A program made the translations under genes and the position numbers. The notes beneath the pieces were generated by a model. That model searched no databases and was not told the origin of the DNA. It was given only the letters and a program-made list of their open reading frames with translations. Below, piece by piece: positions 34,760-46,370 of a DNA stretch of 64,000 bases. How positions within the stretch are numbered: the stretch's first letter is position 1; every line of letters begins with the position of its first letter. The DNA is taken from positions 12,353,312 through 12,417,311 of the forward strand of contig NC_092675.1 in the NCBI RefSeq assembly GCF_964355755.1, written 5' to 3'. This DNA is from Antedon mediterranea (Eukaryota; Echinodermata; Crinoidea; Comatulida; Antedonidae).

Positions 34760-35952
34760 GATCAGCGAGAGAGAGAGATAGATCAGCGAGAGAGAGATAG
34801 ATCAGCCAGAGAGAGATAGATCAGCGAGAGAGAGATAGATCAGCGAAAGAAAGATAGATCAGCGAGAGAGAGATAGATCAGCCAGAGAGAGAAAGATCAG
34901 CGAGAGAGAGAAAGATCAGAGAAAGAGAGAGATAGATCAGCGAGAGAGAGAAAGATCAGCGAGAAAGAGATAGGTCAGCGAGAGAGAGATAGATCAGCGA
35001 GAGATAGATAGATCAGCGAGAGAGAGAGATAGATTAGAGAGAGAGATAGATCAGCTAGAGAGAGATAGATCAGCGAGAGAGAGATAGATCAGCGAGAGAG
35101 AGATAGATCAACGAGAGAGAGATAGATCAGCGAGAGACAGATAGATCAGCGACAGACAGATAGATCAGCGAGAGAGAGATAGATCAGCGAGAGAGAGATA
35201 GATAGATCAGCGAGAGGGAGATAGATCAGCGAGAAAGAGATAGATAGATCAGCGAGAGAGAGATAGATAGATCAGCAAGAGAGATAGATAGATCAGCGAG
35301 AGAGAGATAGATCAGCGAGAGAGATAGATCAGCGAGATAGAGATAGATCAGCGAGAGAGAGATAGATAGATCAGCGATCGAGAGATAGATAGATCAGCGA
35401 GAGAGAGATAGATCAGCGAGAGAGAGATAGATAGATCAGCGAGAGAGAGATAGATAGATCAGCGAGAGAGAGATAGATAGATCAGCGAGAGAGAAATTGA
35501 TAGATCAGCGAGAAAGAGATAGATCAGCGAGAGAGAGATAGATAGATAGGCGAGAGAGAGATAGATCAGCGAGAGAGAGATAGATAGATCAGCGAAAGAG
35601 AGATAGATCAGCGAGAGAGAGATAGATAGATCAGCGAGAGAGAGAGATAGATAGATCAGCGATAGAGAGATAGATAGATCAGCGAGAAGGAGATAGATCA
35701 GCGAGAAAGAGATAGATCAGCCAGAGAGAGATAGATCAGCCAGATAGAGAAAGATCAGCGAGAGAGAGAGATAGATAGATCAGCGAGAGAGAGATAGATT
35801 GATCAGCGAGTGAGAGACAGATCAACGAGAGAGAGAAAGATCAGCGAGAGAGAGATAGATCAGCGAGAGAGAGATAGATCAGTGAGAGAGAGAGATAGAT
35901 AGATCAGCGAGAGAGAGATATGTCAGCGAGAGAGAGATAGATCAGCGAGAGA
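34760..35952. repeat. Higher-order satellite block, copy 1 (partner 62808-64000)
   Basis: Markers ATCAGCCAGA (34801), AGATTAGAGA (35031), AGCGAGAAGG (35681) and TGTCAGCGAG (35921) all recur exactly 28,048 bp to the right. Related but more divergent copies of its first part start near 36.6 and 41.5 kb. Confidence 0.85.
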
Positions 35953-38660
35953 GAGGTAGATCAGCGAGAGAGAGATAGATCAGCGAGAGAGAGATATAGA
36001 TCAGCGAGAGAGAGATAGACCAGCGAGAGAGAGATAGATCAGCGAGAGAGAGGTAGATTAGAGAGAGAGAGAGAGAGAGATAGATCAGCGAGAGAGAGAG
36101 ATAGATCGGCGAGAGAGAGAGAGATAGATCAGCGAGAGAGAGATAGATCAGCGAGAGAGAAATAGATCAGCGAGACAGAAGTAGATCAGCGAGAGAGATA
36201 TAGATCAGCGAGCGAGAGATAGATCAGCGAGAGAGAGATAGATCAGCGAGAGAGATAGATCAGCGAGAGAGAGATCAGCGAGAGAGAGATAGATCAGCGA
36301 GAGAGAGATAGATCAGCGAGAGAAAGATAGATCAGCGAGAGAGAGATAGATCAGCGAGAGAGAGAGAGATAGATCAGCGAGAGAGAGATAGATCAGCGAG
36401 AGAGAGATAGATCAGCCAGAGAGAGATAGATCAGCGAGAGAGAGAAAGATCAGAGAGAGAGATAGATCAGCGAAAGAAAGATAGATCAGCGAGAGAGAGA
36501 TAGATCAGCAAGAGAGAGAAAGATCAGCGAGAGAGAGAATGATCAGAGAGAGAGAGAGATAGATCAGCGAGAGAGATAGATCAGCGAGAAAGAGAGATAG
36601 ATCAGCGAGATAGAGATAGATCAGCCAGAGAGAGATAGATCAGCGAGAGAGAGAAAGATCAGAGAGAGAGAGATAGATCAGCGAAAAAAAGATAGATCAG
36701 CGAGAGAGAGATAGATCAGCCAGAGAGAGAAAGATCAGCGAGAGAGAGAGAAAGATCAGAGAAAGAGAGAGATAGATCAGCGAGAGAGAGATAGATCAGC
36801 GAGAAAGAGATAGGTCAGCGAGAGAGAGATAGATCAGCGAGAGATAGATAGATCAGCGAGAGAGAGAGATAGATTAGAGAGAGAGATAGATCAGCTAGAG
36901 AGAGATAGATCAGCGAGAGAGAGATAGATCAGCGAGAGAGAGATAGATCAACGAGAGAGAGATAGATCAGCGAGAGACAGATAGATCAGCGAGAGAGAGA
37001 TAGATAGATCAGCGAGAGGGATATAGATCAGCGAGAAAGAGATAGATAGATCAGCGAGAGCGAGATAGATAGATCAGCGAGAAAGATAGATAGATCAGCG
37101 AGAGAGAGATAGATTAGCGAGAGAGATAGATCAGCGAGAGAGAGATAGATAGATCAGCGAGAGAGAGATAGATCAGTGAGAGAGAGATAGATCAGCGAGA
37201 GGGAGATAGATAGATCAGCGAGAGATAGATAGATAGATCAGTGAGAGAGAGATAGATAGATCAGCGAACGAGAGATAGATCAGCGAGAGAGAGAGATAGA
37301 TAGATCAGCGAGAGAGAGATAGATAGATCAGCGAGAGAGAGATAGATAGATCAGCGAGAGAGAGATAGATAGATCAGCGAGAGAGAAATTGATAGATCAG
37401 CGAGAGAGATAGATCAGCGAGAGAGAGATAGATAGATCAGCGAGAGAGAGATAGATAGATCAGCGAGAGAGAGATAGATCAGCGAGAAAAAGATAGATAG
37501 ATCAGCGAGAGAGAGATAGATAGATCAGCGAGAGAGAGATAGATAGATCAGCGAGAGAGAGATAGATCAGCAAGAGAGAGATAGATAGATCAGCGAGAGA
37601 GAGATAGATCAGCGAAAGAGAGATAGATAGATCAGCGAGAGAGAGATAGATCAGCGAGAGGGAGATAGATCAGCGAGAAAGAGATAGATCAGCCAGAGAG
37701 AGATAGATCAGCCAGAGAGAGAAAGATCAGCGAGAGAGATAGATAGATCAGCGAGAGAGAGATAGATAGATCAGCGAGAAAGAGATAGATCTACGAGAGG
37801 GAGAAAGATCAGCGAGAGGGAGAGATAGATCAGCGAGAGAGAGATAGATCAGCGAGAGAGAGATAGATCAGCGAGAAAGAGATAGATCAGAGAGAGAGAG
37901 AGAGATAGATCAGCGAGAGAGAGAGATAGACCAGCGAGAGAGAGATAGATCAGCGAGAGAGAGGTAGATTAGCGAGAGAGAGATAGATCAGCGAGAGAGA
38001 GAGATAGATCGAGGAGAGAGAGAGATGGATAGATCAGCGAGAGAGAGATAGATAGATCAGCGAGAGAGAGATAGATAGATCAGAGAGAGAGAGAGAAAGA
38101 TAGATAAGCGAGAGAGAGATAGATCAGCGAGAGAGAGATAGATAGATTAGCGAGAGATAGATAGATAGATCAGCAAGAGAGAGATAGATAGATCAGCGAA
38201 CGAGAGATAGATCAGCGAGAGAGATATAGATAGATCAGCGAGAGAGATATAGATAGATCAGCGAGAGAGAGATAGATAGATCAGCGAGAGAGAGATAGAT
38301 AGATCAGCGAGAAAGAGATAGATAGATCAGCGAGAGAGAAATTGATAGATCAGCGAGAGAGAGATAGATCAGCGAGAGAGAGATAGATAGATCAGCGAGA
38401 GAGAGATAGATAGATCAGCGAGAGAGAGATAGATAGATCAGCGAGAGAGAGATAGATCAGCGAGAGAGAGAGAGAGATAGATCAGAGAGATAGAGAGATA
38501 GATCAGCGAGAGAGAGAGATAGATCAGCCAGAAAAAGATAGATCAGCGAGAGAGAGAAAGATCAGAGAGAGAGAGAGAGAGATAGATCAGCGAGAGATAG
38601 ATCAGCGAGAGAGAAATAGTTCAGCGAGAGAGAGATAGATCAGCCAGAGAGAGATAGATC

Positions 38661-39194
38661 ACCGAGAGAGCGAAAGATCAGCGAGAGAGAGATAGATAGA
38701 TCAGCGAGAGAGAGATAGATAGATCAGCGAGAGAGAGATAGATCAGCGAGAGAGAGAGATAGATCAGCGAGAGAGAGATAGATCAGCGAGAGAGAGATAG
38801 ATCAGCGAGAGTGAGATAGATCAGCGAGAGAGAGATAGATCAGCGAGAGCGAGAGAGATAAATCAGGGAGAGAGAGATAGATCAGCGAGAGAGAGATGGA
38901 TAGATCAGCGAGAGAGAGATAGATAGATCAGCGAGAGAGAGAGATAGATCAGCGAGAGAGAGATAGATAAATCAGCGAGAGAGAGATAGATCAGCGAGAA
39001 AGAGATAGATAGATCAGCGAGAGAGAGATAGATAGATCAGCGAGAGAGAGATAGATAGATCAACGAGAGAGAGATAGATCAGCGAGAGAGAGAGATAGAT
39101 CAGCGAGAGAGAGATAGATCAGCGAGAGAGAGATAGATCAGCGAGAGTGAGATAGATCAGCGAGAGAGAGATAGATCAGCGAGAGCGAGAGAGA
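38661..39194. repeat. 336-bp higher-order unit of the 19-bp satellite
   Basis: The variant word ATAAATCAGGG occurs at 38858 and 39194 (336 bp). The same spacing is seen at 49601/49937, 58533/58869 and 60105/60441. The marker ACCGAGAGAGCGAAAG lies 197 bp before the first word in three of the four (38661, 58336, 59908). Confidence 0.85.
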
Positions 39195-42100
39195 TAAATC
39201 AGGGAGAGAGAGATAGATCAGCGAGAGAGAGATGGATAGATCAGCGAGAGAGAGATAGATAGATCAGCGAGAGAGAGAGATAGATCAGCGAGAGAGAGAT
39301 AGATAAATCAGCGAGAGAGAGATAGATCAGCGAGAAAAAGATAGATAGATCAGCGAGAGAGAGAGATAGATAGATCAGCGAGAGAGAGATAGATCAGCTA
39401 GAAAGAGATAGATAGATCAGCGAGAGAGAGATAGATACATCAGCGAGAGAGAGATAGATAGATCAGCGAGAGAGAGATAGATAGATCAGAGAGAGAGAGA
39501 TAGATAGATCAGCGAGAGAGAGATAGATAGATCAGCGAGAGGGAGATAGATCAGCGAGAAAGAGATAGATCAGCCACAGAGAGATAGATCAGCCAGAGAG
39601 AGAAAGATCAGCGAGAGAGAGATAGATAGATCATCGAGAGAGAGATAGATAGATCAGCGAGAGAGAGACAGATCAACGAGAGGGAGAAAGATCAGCGAGA
39701 GAGAGATAGATCAGCGAGAGAGAGATAGATCAGCGAGAGAGAGAGAGATAGATCGGCGAGAGAGAGATAGATAGATCAGCGATAGAGAGAGATAGATCAG
39801 CGAGAGAGAGATAGATCAGCGAGAGAGAGATAGTTCAGCGAGAGAGAGATAGATCAGCGAGAGAGAGAGATAGATCAGCGAGAGAGAGATAGACCAGCGA
39901 GAGAGAGATAGATCAGCGAGAGAGAGGTAGATTAGCGAAAGAGAGAGAGATAGATCAACGAGAGAAAGAGAGAGATAGATCAGCGAGAGAGAGATAGATA
40001 GATCAGCGAGAGAGAGAGAGAGAGAGATAGATAGATCAGCGAGAGAGAGATAGATAGATCAGCGAGAGAGAGATAGATCAGCGAGAGAGATATATAGATC
40101 AGCGAGAGAGAGATAGATAGATCAGCGAGAGAGAGATAGATCAGCGAAAGAAAGAGAGAGAGAGATAGATCAGCGAGAGAAAGAGAGAGATAGATCAGCG
40201 AGAGAGAGAGATAGATCAGCCAGGGAGAGATAGATCAGCGAGAGAGAGAAAGATCAGAGAGAGAGATAGATCAGCGAGAGAGAAATAGATCAGTGAGAGA
40301 GAGATAGATCAGCCAGAGAGAGATAGATCACCGAGAGAGCGAAAGATCAGCGAGAGAGAGATAGATAGATCAGCGAGAGAGAGATAGATAGATCAGCGAG
40401 AGAGAGATAGATCAGCGAGAGAGAGAGATAGATCAGCGAGAGAGAGATAGATCAGCGAGAGAGAGATAGATCAGCGAGAGCGAGAGAGATAAATCAGCGA
40501 GAGAGAGATAGATCACCGAGAGAGAGATGGATAGATCAGCGAGAGAGAGAGATAGATAAGCGAGAGAGATAGATAGATCACAGAGAGAGAGATAGATCAG
40601 CGAGAGAGAGATAGATAGATCAGCGAGAGAGAGATAGATCAGCGAGAAAGAGATAGATAGATCAGCGAGAGAGAGATATATCACCGAGAGAGAGATAGAT
40701 AGATCAGCGAGAGAGAGATAGATGGATCAGCGAGAGAGAGATAGATAGATCAGCGAGAGAGAGGTAGATCAGCGAGAAAGAGATATATAGATCAGCGAGA
40801 GAGAGATAGATAGATCAGCGAGAGAGAGATAGATCAGCGAGAGAGAGATAGATAGATCAGCGAGAGGGAGATAGATCAGCGAGAAAGAGATATATAGATC
40901 AGCGAGAGAGAGATAGATAGATCAGCGAGAGAGATAGATAGATCAGCGAGAGAGATAGATCAGCGAGAGAGAGAGAGATAGACAGATCAGCGAGAGAGAG
41001 AAAGATCAGCGAGAGAGAGATAGATAGATCAGCGAGAGAGAGGTAGATTAGCGAGGGAGAGAGATAGATCAGCGAGAGAGAGATAGATAGATCAGCGAGA
41101 GAGAGATAGATAGATCAGAGAGAGAGAGAGATAGATAGATCAGCGAGAGAGAAATTGATAGATCAGCGAGAGAGAGATAGATCAGCGAGAGAGAGATAGA
41201 TAGATCAGCGAGAGAGAGATAGATAGATCAGCGAGAGATAGATAATCGAGAGAGAAATTGATAGATCAGCGAGAGAGAGAGATAGATCAGCGAGAGAGAG
41301 ATAGATAGATCAGCGAGAGAGAGATAGATAGATCAGCGAGAGAGAGATAGATCAGCGAGAGAGAGAGAGAGATAGATCAGCGAGAGAGAGAGATAGATCA
41401 GCGAGAGAGAGATAGATCAGCGAGAAAGAGATAGGTCAGTGAGAGAGAGATAGATCAGCGAGAGAGAGATAGATCAGCGAGAGAGAGATAGATCAGCGAG
41501 AGAGAGAAAGATAGATCAGCGAGAGAGAGAGATAGATCAGCGAGAGAGAGATAGATCAGCCAGAGAGAGATAGATCAGCGAGAGAGAGATAGATCAGCGA
41601 AAGAAAGATAGATCAGCGAGAGAGAGATAGATCAGCCAGAGAGAGAAAGATCAGCGAGAGAGAGAAAGATCAGAGAAAGAGAGAGATAGATCAGCGAGAG
41701 AGAGATAGATCAGCGAGAAAGAGATAGGTCAGCGAGAGAGAGATAGATCAGCGAGAGATAGATAGATCAGCGAGAGAGAGAGATAGATTAGAGAGAGAGA
41801 TAGATCAGCTAGAGAGAGATAGATCAGCGAGAGAGAGATAGATCAGCGAGAGAGAGATAGATCAACGAGAGAGAGATAGATCAGCGAGAGACAGATAGAT
41901 CAGCGACAGACAGATAGATCAGCGAGAGAGAGATAGATTAGCGAGAGAGAGATAGATAGATCAGCGAGAGGGAGATAGATCAGCGAGAAAGAGATAGATA
42001 GATCAGCGAGAGAGAGATAGATAGATCAGCGAGAGAGATAGATAGATCAGCAAGTGAGAGATAGATCAGCGAGAGAGATAGATCAGCGAGAGAGAGATAG

Positions 42101-43752
42101 ATCAGCGAGAGAGAGATAGATAGATCAGCGATCGAGAGATAGATAGATCAGCGATCGAGAGATAGATCAGCGAGAGAGAGATAGATAGATCAGCGAGAGA
42201 GAGATAGATAGATCAGCGAGAGAGAGATAGATAGATCAGCGAGAGAGAAATTGATAGATCAGCGAGAGAGAGATAGATCAGCGAGAGAGAGATAGATAGA
42301 TAGGCGAGAGAGAGATAGATCAGCGAGAGAGAGATAGATAGATCAGCGAAAGAGAGATAGATCAGCGAGAGAGAGATAGATAGATCAGCGAGAGAGAGAG
42401 AGATAGATCAGCGAGAGAGAGATAGATAGATTAGCGAGAGAGAGATAGATAGATCAGCGAGAAAGAGATAGATAGATCAGCGAAAGGGAGATAGATCAGC
42501 GAGAAAGAGATAGATCAGCCAGAGAGAGATAGATCAGCCAGAGAGAGAAAGATCAGCGAGAGAGAGATAGATAGATCAGCGAGAGAGAGAGAGATAGATA
42601 GATCAGCGAGAGAGAGACAGATCAACGAGAGAGAGAAAGATCAGCGAGAGAGAAATAGATCAGCGAGAGAGAGATAGATCAGCGAGAGAGAAAGATAGAT
42701 AGATCAGCGAGAGAAAGATATATCAGCGAGAGAGAGATAGATCAGCGAGAGAGAGATAGATCAGCAAGAGAGAGATAGATCAGCGAGAGAGAGAGAGATA
42801 GATAAGCGAGAGAGAGATAGACCAGCGAGAGAGAGATAGATCAGCAAGAGAGAGGTAGATTAACGAGAGAGAGAGAGAGATAGATCAGCGAAAGAGAGAG
42901 ATAGATCGGCGAGAGAGAGATAGATCAGCGAGAGAGAGATAGATCAGCGAGAGAGAGATAGATCAGCGAGACAGAGATAGATCAGCGAGGGAGAGATAGA
43001 TCAGCGAGCGAGAGATAGATCAGCGAGAGAGAGAAAGATCAGCGAGAGAGATAGATCAGCGGGAGAGAAATAGATCAGCGAGAGAGAGATAGATCAGCGA
43101 GAGACAGAGATCAGCGAGAGAGAGATAGATCAGCGAGAGAGAGATAGATCAGCGAGAGAGATAGATCAGCGAGAGAGAGAGAGATAGATCAGCAAGAGAG
43201 AGAGATAGATCAGCAAGAGAGAGATAGATCACCCAGAGAGAGATAGATCAGCGAGAGAGAGAAAGATCAGAGAGAGAGATAGATCAGCGAGAGAGAGATA
43301 GATCAGCAAGAGAGAGATAGATCAGCCAGAGAGAGAAAGATCAGCGAGAGAGAGAAAGATCAGAGAGAGGGAGATAGATCAGCGAGAGAGAGATAGATCA
43401 GCGAGAGAGAGATAGGTCAGCGAGAGAGAGATAGATCAGCGAGAGATAGATAGATCAGCGAGACAGAGAGAGATAGATCAGAGAGATAGATAGATCAGCG
43501 AGAGAGAGATAGATAGATCAGCGAAAGGGAGATAGATCAGCGAGAAAGAGATAGATCAGCCAGAGAGAGATAGATCAGCCAGAGAGAGAAAGATCAGCGA
43601 GAGAGAGATAGATAGATCAGCGAGAGAGAGATAGATAGATCAGCGAGAGAGAGACAGATCAACGAGAGAGAGAAAGATCAGCGAGAGAGAAATAGATCAG
43701 CGAGAGAGAGATAGATCAGCGAGAGAGAAAGATAGATAGATCAGCGAGAGAA

Positions 43753-43761
43753 AGATATATC
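43753..43761. repeat. Target-site duplication of the satellite LINE, left copy
   Basis: AGATATATC, repeated at 46371-46379. The satellite already contains similar words, so the exact length is uncertain. Confidence 0.6.
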
Positions 43762-43773
43762 TTTCTTTCTTTC

Positions 43774-43793
43774 TTTCTTGGAGATCCAAGAAA
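43774..43793 (-). other. 3'-terminal hairpin of the satellite LINE
   Basis: TTTCTTGG, a 4-base loop AGAT, then CCAAGAAA: a perfect 8-bp stem just before the (AAAG)n tail. Stem-loops at LINE 3' ends can be the recognition site for the element's own reverse transcriptase; that role is inferred here. Confidence 0.7.
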
Positions 43794-43855
43794 CATTTAT
43801 TATATATGGCCTTTGGCCCAAATAATATACAATGTAATACAATATTAAATAAATA

Positions 43856-46354
43856 TCAGTTGAGTGCGTTTAAAAATTCTGTTCTACGTTTATATGAAAA
43901 AAATAAATATTTTCCAAGTTTAACAATAAGATCAGTATTTGTGGCAGACATAAGATAAATATATTTTAATTTAGTTGGGTTGTTTGTATAAAAGGAAAAC
44001 ATATATTTTGTTCTAATATCTGAATAAAATGGACAAACTAAAGTGAAATGATATTCATCTTCAATTGATTGTAAAGCACATAATTTGCATAATCTTTCAT
44101 TTCTATTTATACAATTCCATCTTCCTTTTTCAATTTCTAATTCTAAAATTCCTAGTCGTATCTTAGTCATAATTTGTCTATGTTTGTAATTTGTTACTTT
44201 TGTTAGATATTCTTCAATCCCAAACTTATATTTAACGTGCTTGTAATATTGGAGCTTAGAGTGTAGCCTAGTATCTTCGTAGAATTTCTGTCGTTCAATG
44301 TCTGTAAGCCTTTGTTTAAAATTTGAAATAAAAGTATATATATTATTAACCTGTTGTGAGTACCATATGTTACCAAATCCATTTATGCATAGTATTTGTT
44401 TTACGTCATTGGCCCAACATTGCTCATTTCTTTGAGCTTTTCTATATTGAAAATCATAACATTGTTTAATAAATTTGTCATTATCCATTTGGATTACTCT
44501 AAGCCAATAACGAATTATATTAATGATAATTTGAATTTGGATAGTGAATCTTCCACATTCTCCTCTCACTGCAACACTTGGTGCAGAATTACCTATTCCT
44601 AGAATGTATTTACAGAATCTTAGATGAACTTTCTCTAATACTGATATATCATTTAAACCCCATATTTCGCTACCATAAAGTAAGATTGGCATAATCTTAG
44701 CATCAAATATATGGTTCCATATATTAACTTGGAGGTTACCAAAACGTCTATGGGTCAATCCTTTTAATGTGAACAAAGCCTTATTAGCTTGTTGACAATT
44801 GTATTCTTTGGCTTTATTCCAATTACCATTTGAGTTGAAAACAACTCCTAAATATTTAAAGGATTTGACAATGTCAACTGTATTTCCATTGTAATTCCAT
44901 TTTTCAAATTTGTTAAGATTACCACCATTCTTAAACACCATAATATTACTCTTGTTAACATTGACAGTTACTTCCCATCTTGTACAATAGGTAGATAACT
45001 TGTTTAAATAATATTGTAGCCCATAAACGGTATCACCAAATAACATAAGGTCATCTGCATAGAGTAAATGATTAATTTTTAGATTTCCTATTTGGATTCT
45101 ATGCTCGTCGCCTTCCTCATTTAATGTTTCACTCAAATCATTAATAAAAACATTAAATAAAAAAGACGAGAGTGGCGAACCCTGTTGTATACCTATTAGA
45201 CATTTGAAAGAATTACTAATATTGCCGTCGACCTTAACATGTGCTGATAACTTATTGTACATTGAATTAATAACGTTTAACATTTTTCCTTTTACTCCTG
45301 AATTTTTTAGTTTTATGTGAAGATATTGATGTCCTACAGAGTCAAAGGCTCGTTTAAAATCAATGAAAGCAACATATACTTTCCCACGTTTTTTTCCTAG
45401 GTATTTATTAATGATTGTGTTAAGAATAAATACATTATCCGATGTTCTGAACCCCTTTCTAAAACCGGCTTGTTCCTGATGTAGAATGTTATTATCTTCT
45501 GCCCAAAATTGTAATCTTTTATTGATAATATGTAAGAAAATTTTAGCAAAAACAGGAATAAGTGATATTCCTCTATAATTCTCTGGTTGTTCTTTGTCAC
45601 CTTTTTTAAATATTGGGACAATAAGGCTGGTTGCCCATTGCTGTGGAAACTGTCCTGTATTATAAATTATATTATATAATTTTGTTATTAGATTGATTAC
45701 ATTTTGAGATGAGTGTATAAAAAGTTCTGGTAATAATCCATCGATTCCAGGTGATTTACCTGTTTTTTGGGATTTAATGGCATGAATTACCTCATCTACT
45801 GTAATGTCATTATTTAGGTTAGGTTCGTTTTCATTTACAGCAGGTTCATCATTAATGATACTTTCTACATTTTGATTATCTCTATTTTCATCAATATGAA
45901 ATAAGGATTCGAAATGAGTGCGCCATGTATTAATACATATGTTACTTGGAAAATTTGGTTTTGTTTGTTTTAGTTTAATCCAGAATGATTTGGAGTTTTT
46001 TTCTCCTAATGATCTAATCAATTCTGTACGTGATCTTTTAATATAGCTGTATTTCTTATTTTTTATTAATGTTTTATATTCTTTTTTTATTTCCAGGTAT
46101 GCATTAAGCAATGTTTGTGTACGATTGTGTCGGAATCTATTTAAATTTCTTCGAACTTTGTTTTTAAGTGCAAGACATTGATTGTCATACCATGTGTCTT
46201 TAGCTTTAGTTGTTTTATTGTTGGAATTCCTATGGATAATTCCTTTACATGCATATTCATACAATCTACCTACAGTTGAAACCGCTTCATCAATTAGGTT
46301 ATCATTAATCAAGTTAGTTATTTCATTTTTAAGTTCATCGATTTTATTATGCTG
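43856..46354 (-). CDS. LINE reverse transcriptase, 5'-truncated ORF2, otherwise intact
   Basis: At least 818 codons without a stop (43856-46312), open further upstream into the junction; there is no plausible ATG at the start, in line with truncation. From the N-terminus: a basic linker with DTWYDNQCLALKNKVRRNLN (normally between endonuclease and RT), SPGIDGLLPELF, FKKGDKEQPENYRGISLIP (about residue 235), FIDFKRAFDS with the first catalytic Asp (about residue 318), GIQQGSPLSSFLFNVFINDL, and LLYADDLMLF with the YADD box (45050-45061, residues 418-421). Next come FKYLGVVFNS and LLYGSEIWG, and near residues 739-758 a Cys/His cluster CKLCALQSIEDEYHFTLVC resembling a zinc knuckle. All RT catalytic residues are present. 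No RNase H is recognised. The clade is uncertain (jockey/I-group-like by its C-terminus). Confidence 0.92.
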   Translation of the reverse strand, partial: QHNKIDELKNEITNLINDNLIDEAVSTVGRLYEYACKGIIHRNSNNKTTKAKDTWYDNQCLALKNKVRRNLNRFRHNRTQTLLNAYLEIKKEYKTLIKNKKYSYIKRSRTELIRSLGEKNSKSFWIKLKQTKPNFPSNICINTWRTHFESLFHIDENRDNQNVESIINDEPAVNENEPNLNNDITVDEVIHAIKSQKTGKSPGIDGLLPELFIHSSQNVINLITKLYNIIYNTGQFPQQWATSLIVPIFKKGDKEQPENYRGISLIPVFAKIFLHIINKRLQFWAEDNNILHQEQAGFRKGFRTSDNVFILNTIINKYLGKKRGKVYVAFIDFKRAFDSVGHQYLHIKLKNSGVKGKMLNVINSMYNKLSAHVKVDGNISNSFKCLIGIQQGSPLSSFLFNVFINDLSETLNEEGDEHRIQIGNLKINHLLYADDLMLFGDTVYGLQYYLNKLSTYCTRWEVTVNVNKSNIMVFKNGGNLNKFEKWNYNGNTVDIVKSFKYLGVVFNSNGNWNKAKEYNCQQANKALFTLKGLTHRRFGNLQVNIWNHIFDAKIMPILLYGSEIWGLNDISVLEKVHLRFCKYILGIGNSAPSVAVRGECGRFTIQIQIIINIIRYWLRVIQMDNDKFIKQCYDFQYRKAQRNEQCWANDVKQILCINGFGNIWYSQQVNNIYTFISNFKQRLTDIERQKFYEDTRLHSKLQYYKHVKYKFGIEEYLTKVTNYKHRQIMTKIRLGILELEIEKGRWNCINRNERLCKLCALQSIEDEYHFTLVCPFYSDIRTKYMFSFYTNNPTKLKYIYLMSATNTDLIVKLGKYLFFSYKRRTEFLNALN

Positions 46355-46370
46355 TATAATATATAGATAT

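Larger units (their letters stand above)
19267..43761. repeat. 19-bp purine-rich satellite, left array (24.5 kb)
   Basis: Basic monomer GATCAGCGAGAGAGAGATA (19 bp). Length variants come from extra GA (21 bp and more) and extra GATA (23 bp). Frequent point variants include GACAGAGAG, GACACAGATA, CGTGAGAGAG, GCCAGAGAGA and GATCATCGAG. The plus strand is almost free of pyrimidines outside the GATCAGC core. Higher-order organisation is obvious; for example TATATTTAAC-marked units recur at 21873, 23194, 24740, 26274 and 28704. The long open frames across it are an effect of the repeat (Ser/Leu/Ile/Ala/Asp periodic peptides) and are not genes. Confidence 0.97.
43762..46370 (-). mobile_element. 5'-truncated LINE inserted in the 19-bp satellite
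   Basis: A 2.6-kb unique stretch in the satellite. On the minus strand it holds a long RT reading frame, a short 3' untranslated region, a perfect hairpin (43774-43793) and an (AAAG)n tail that meets the satellite. AGATATATC flanks both sides. The 5' part with the endonuclease is missing, as expected when reverse transcription stops early. Its uninterrupted frame contrasts with the other elements in the window and implies a recent insertion. Confidence 0.9.

Noticed and set aside
40433-40684. An 83-codon minus-strand frame with repeated Ser/Leu/Ile/Ala/Asp peptides
   Set aside because: It is a direct translation of the 19-bp satellite, which lacks stops in some frames; any part of the array can give such a peptide.
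45397-45621. Extra frames inside the satellite LINE (also 44396-44602 and 46182-46433)
   Set aside because: They overlap the long RT frame in other frames or the opposite strand and have no motif of their own.
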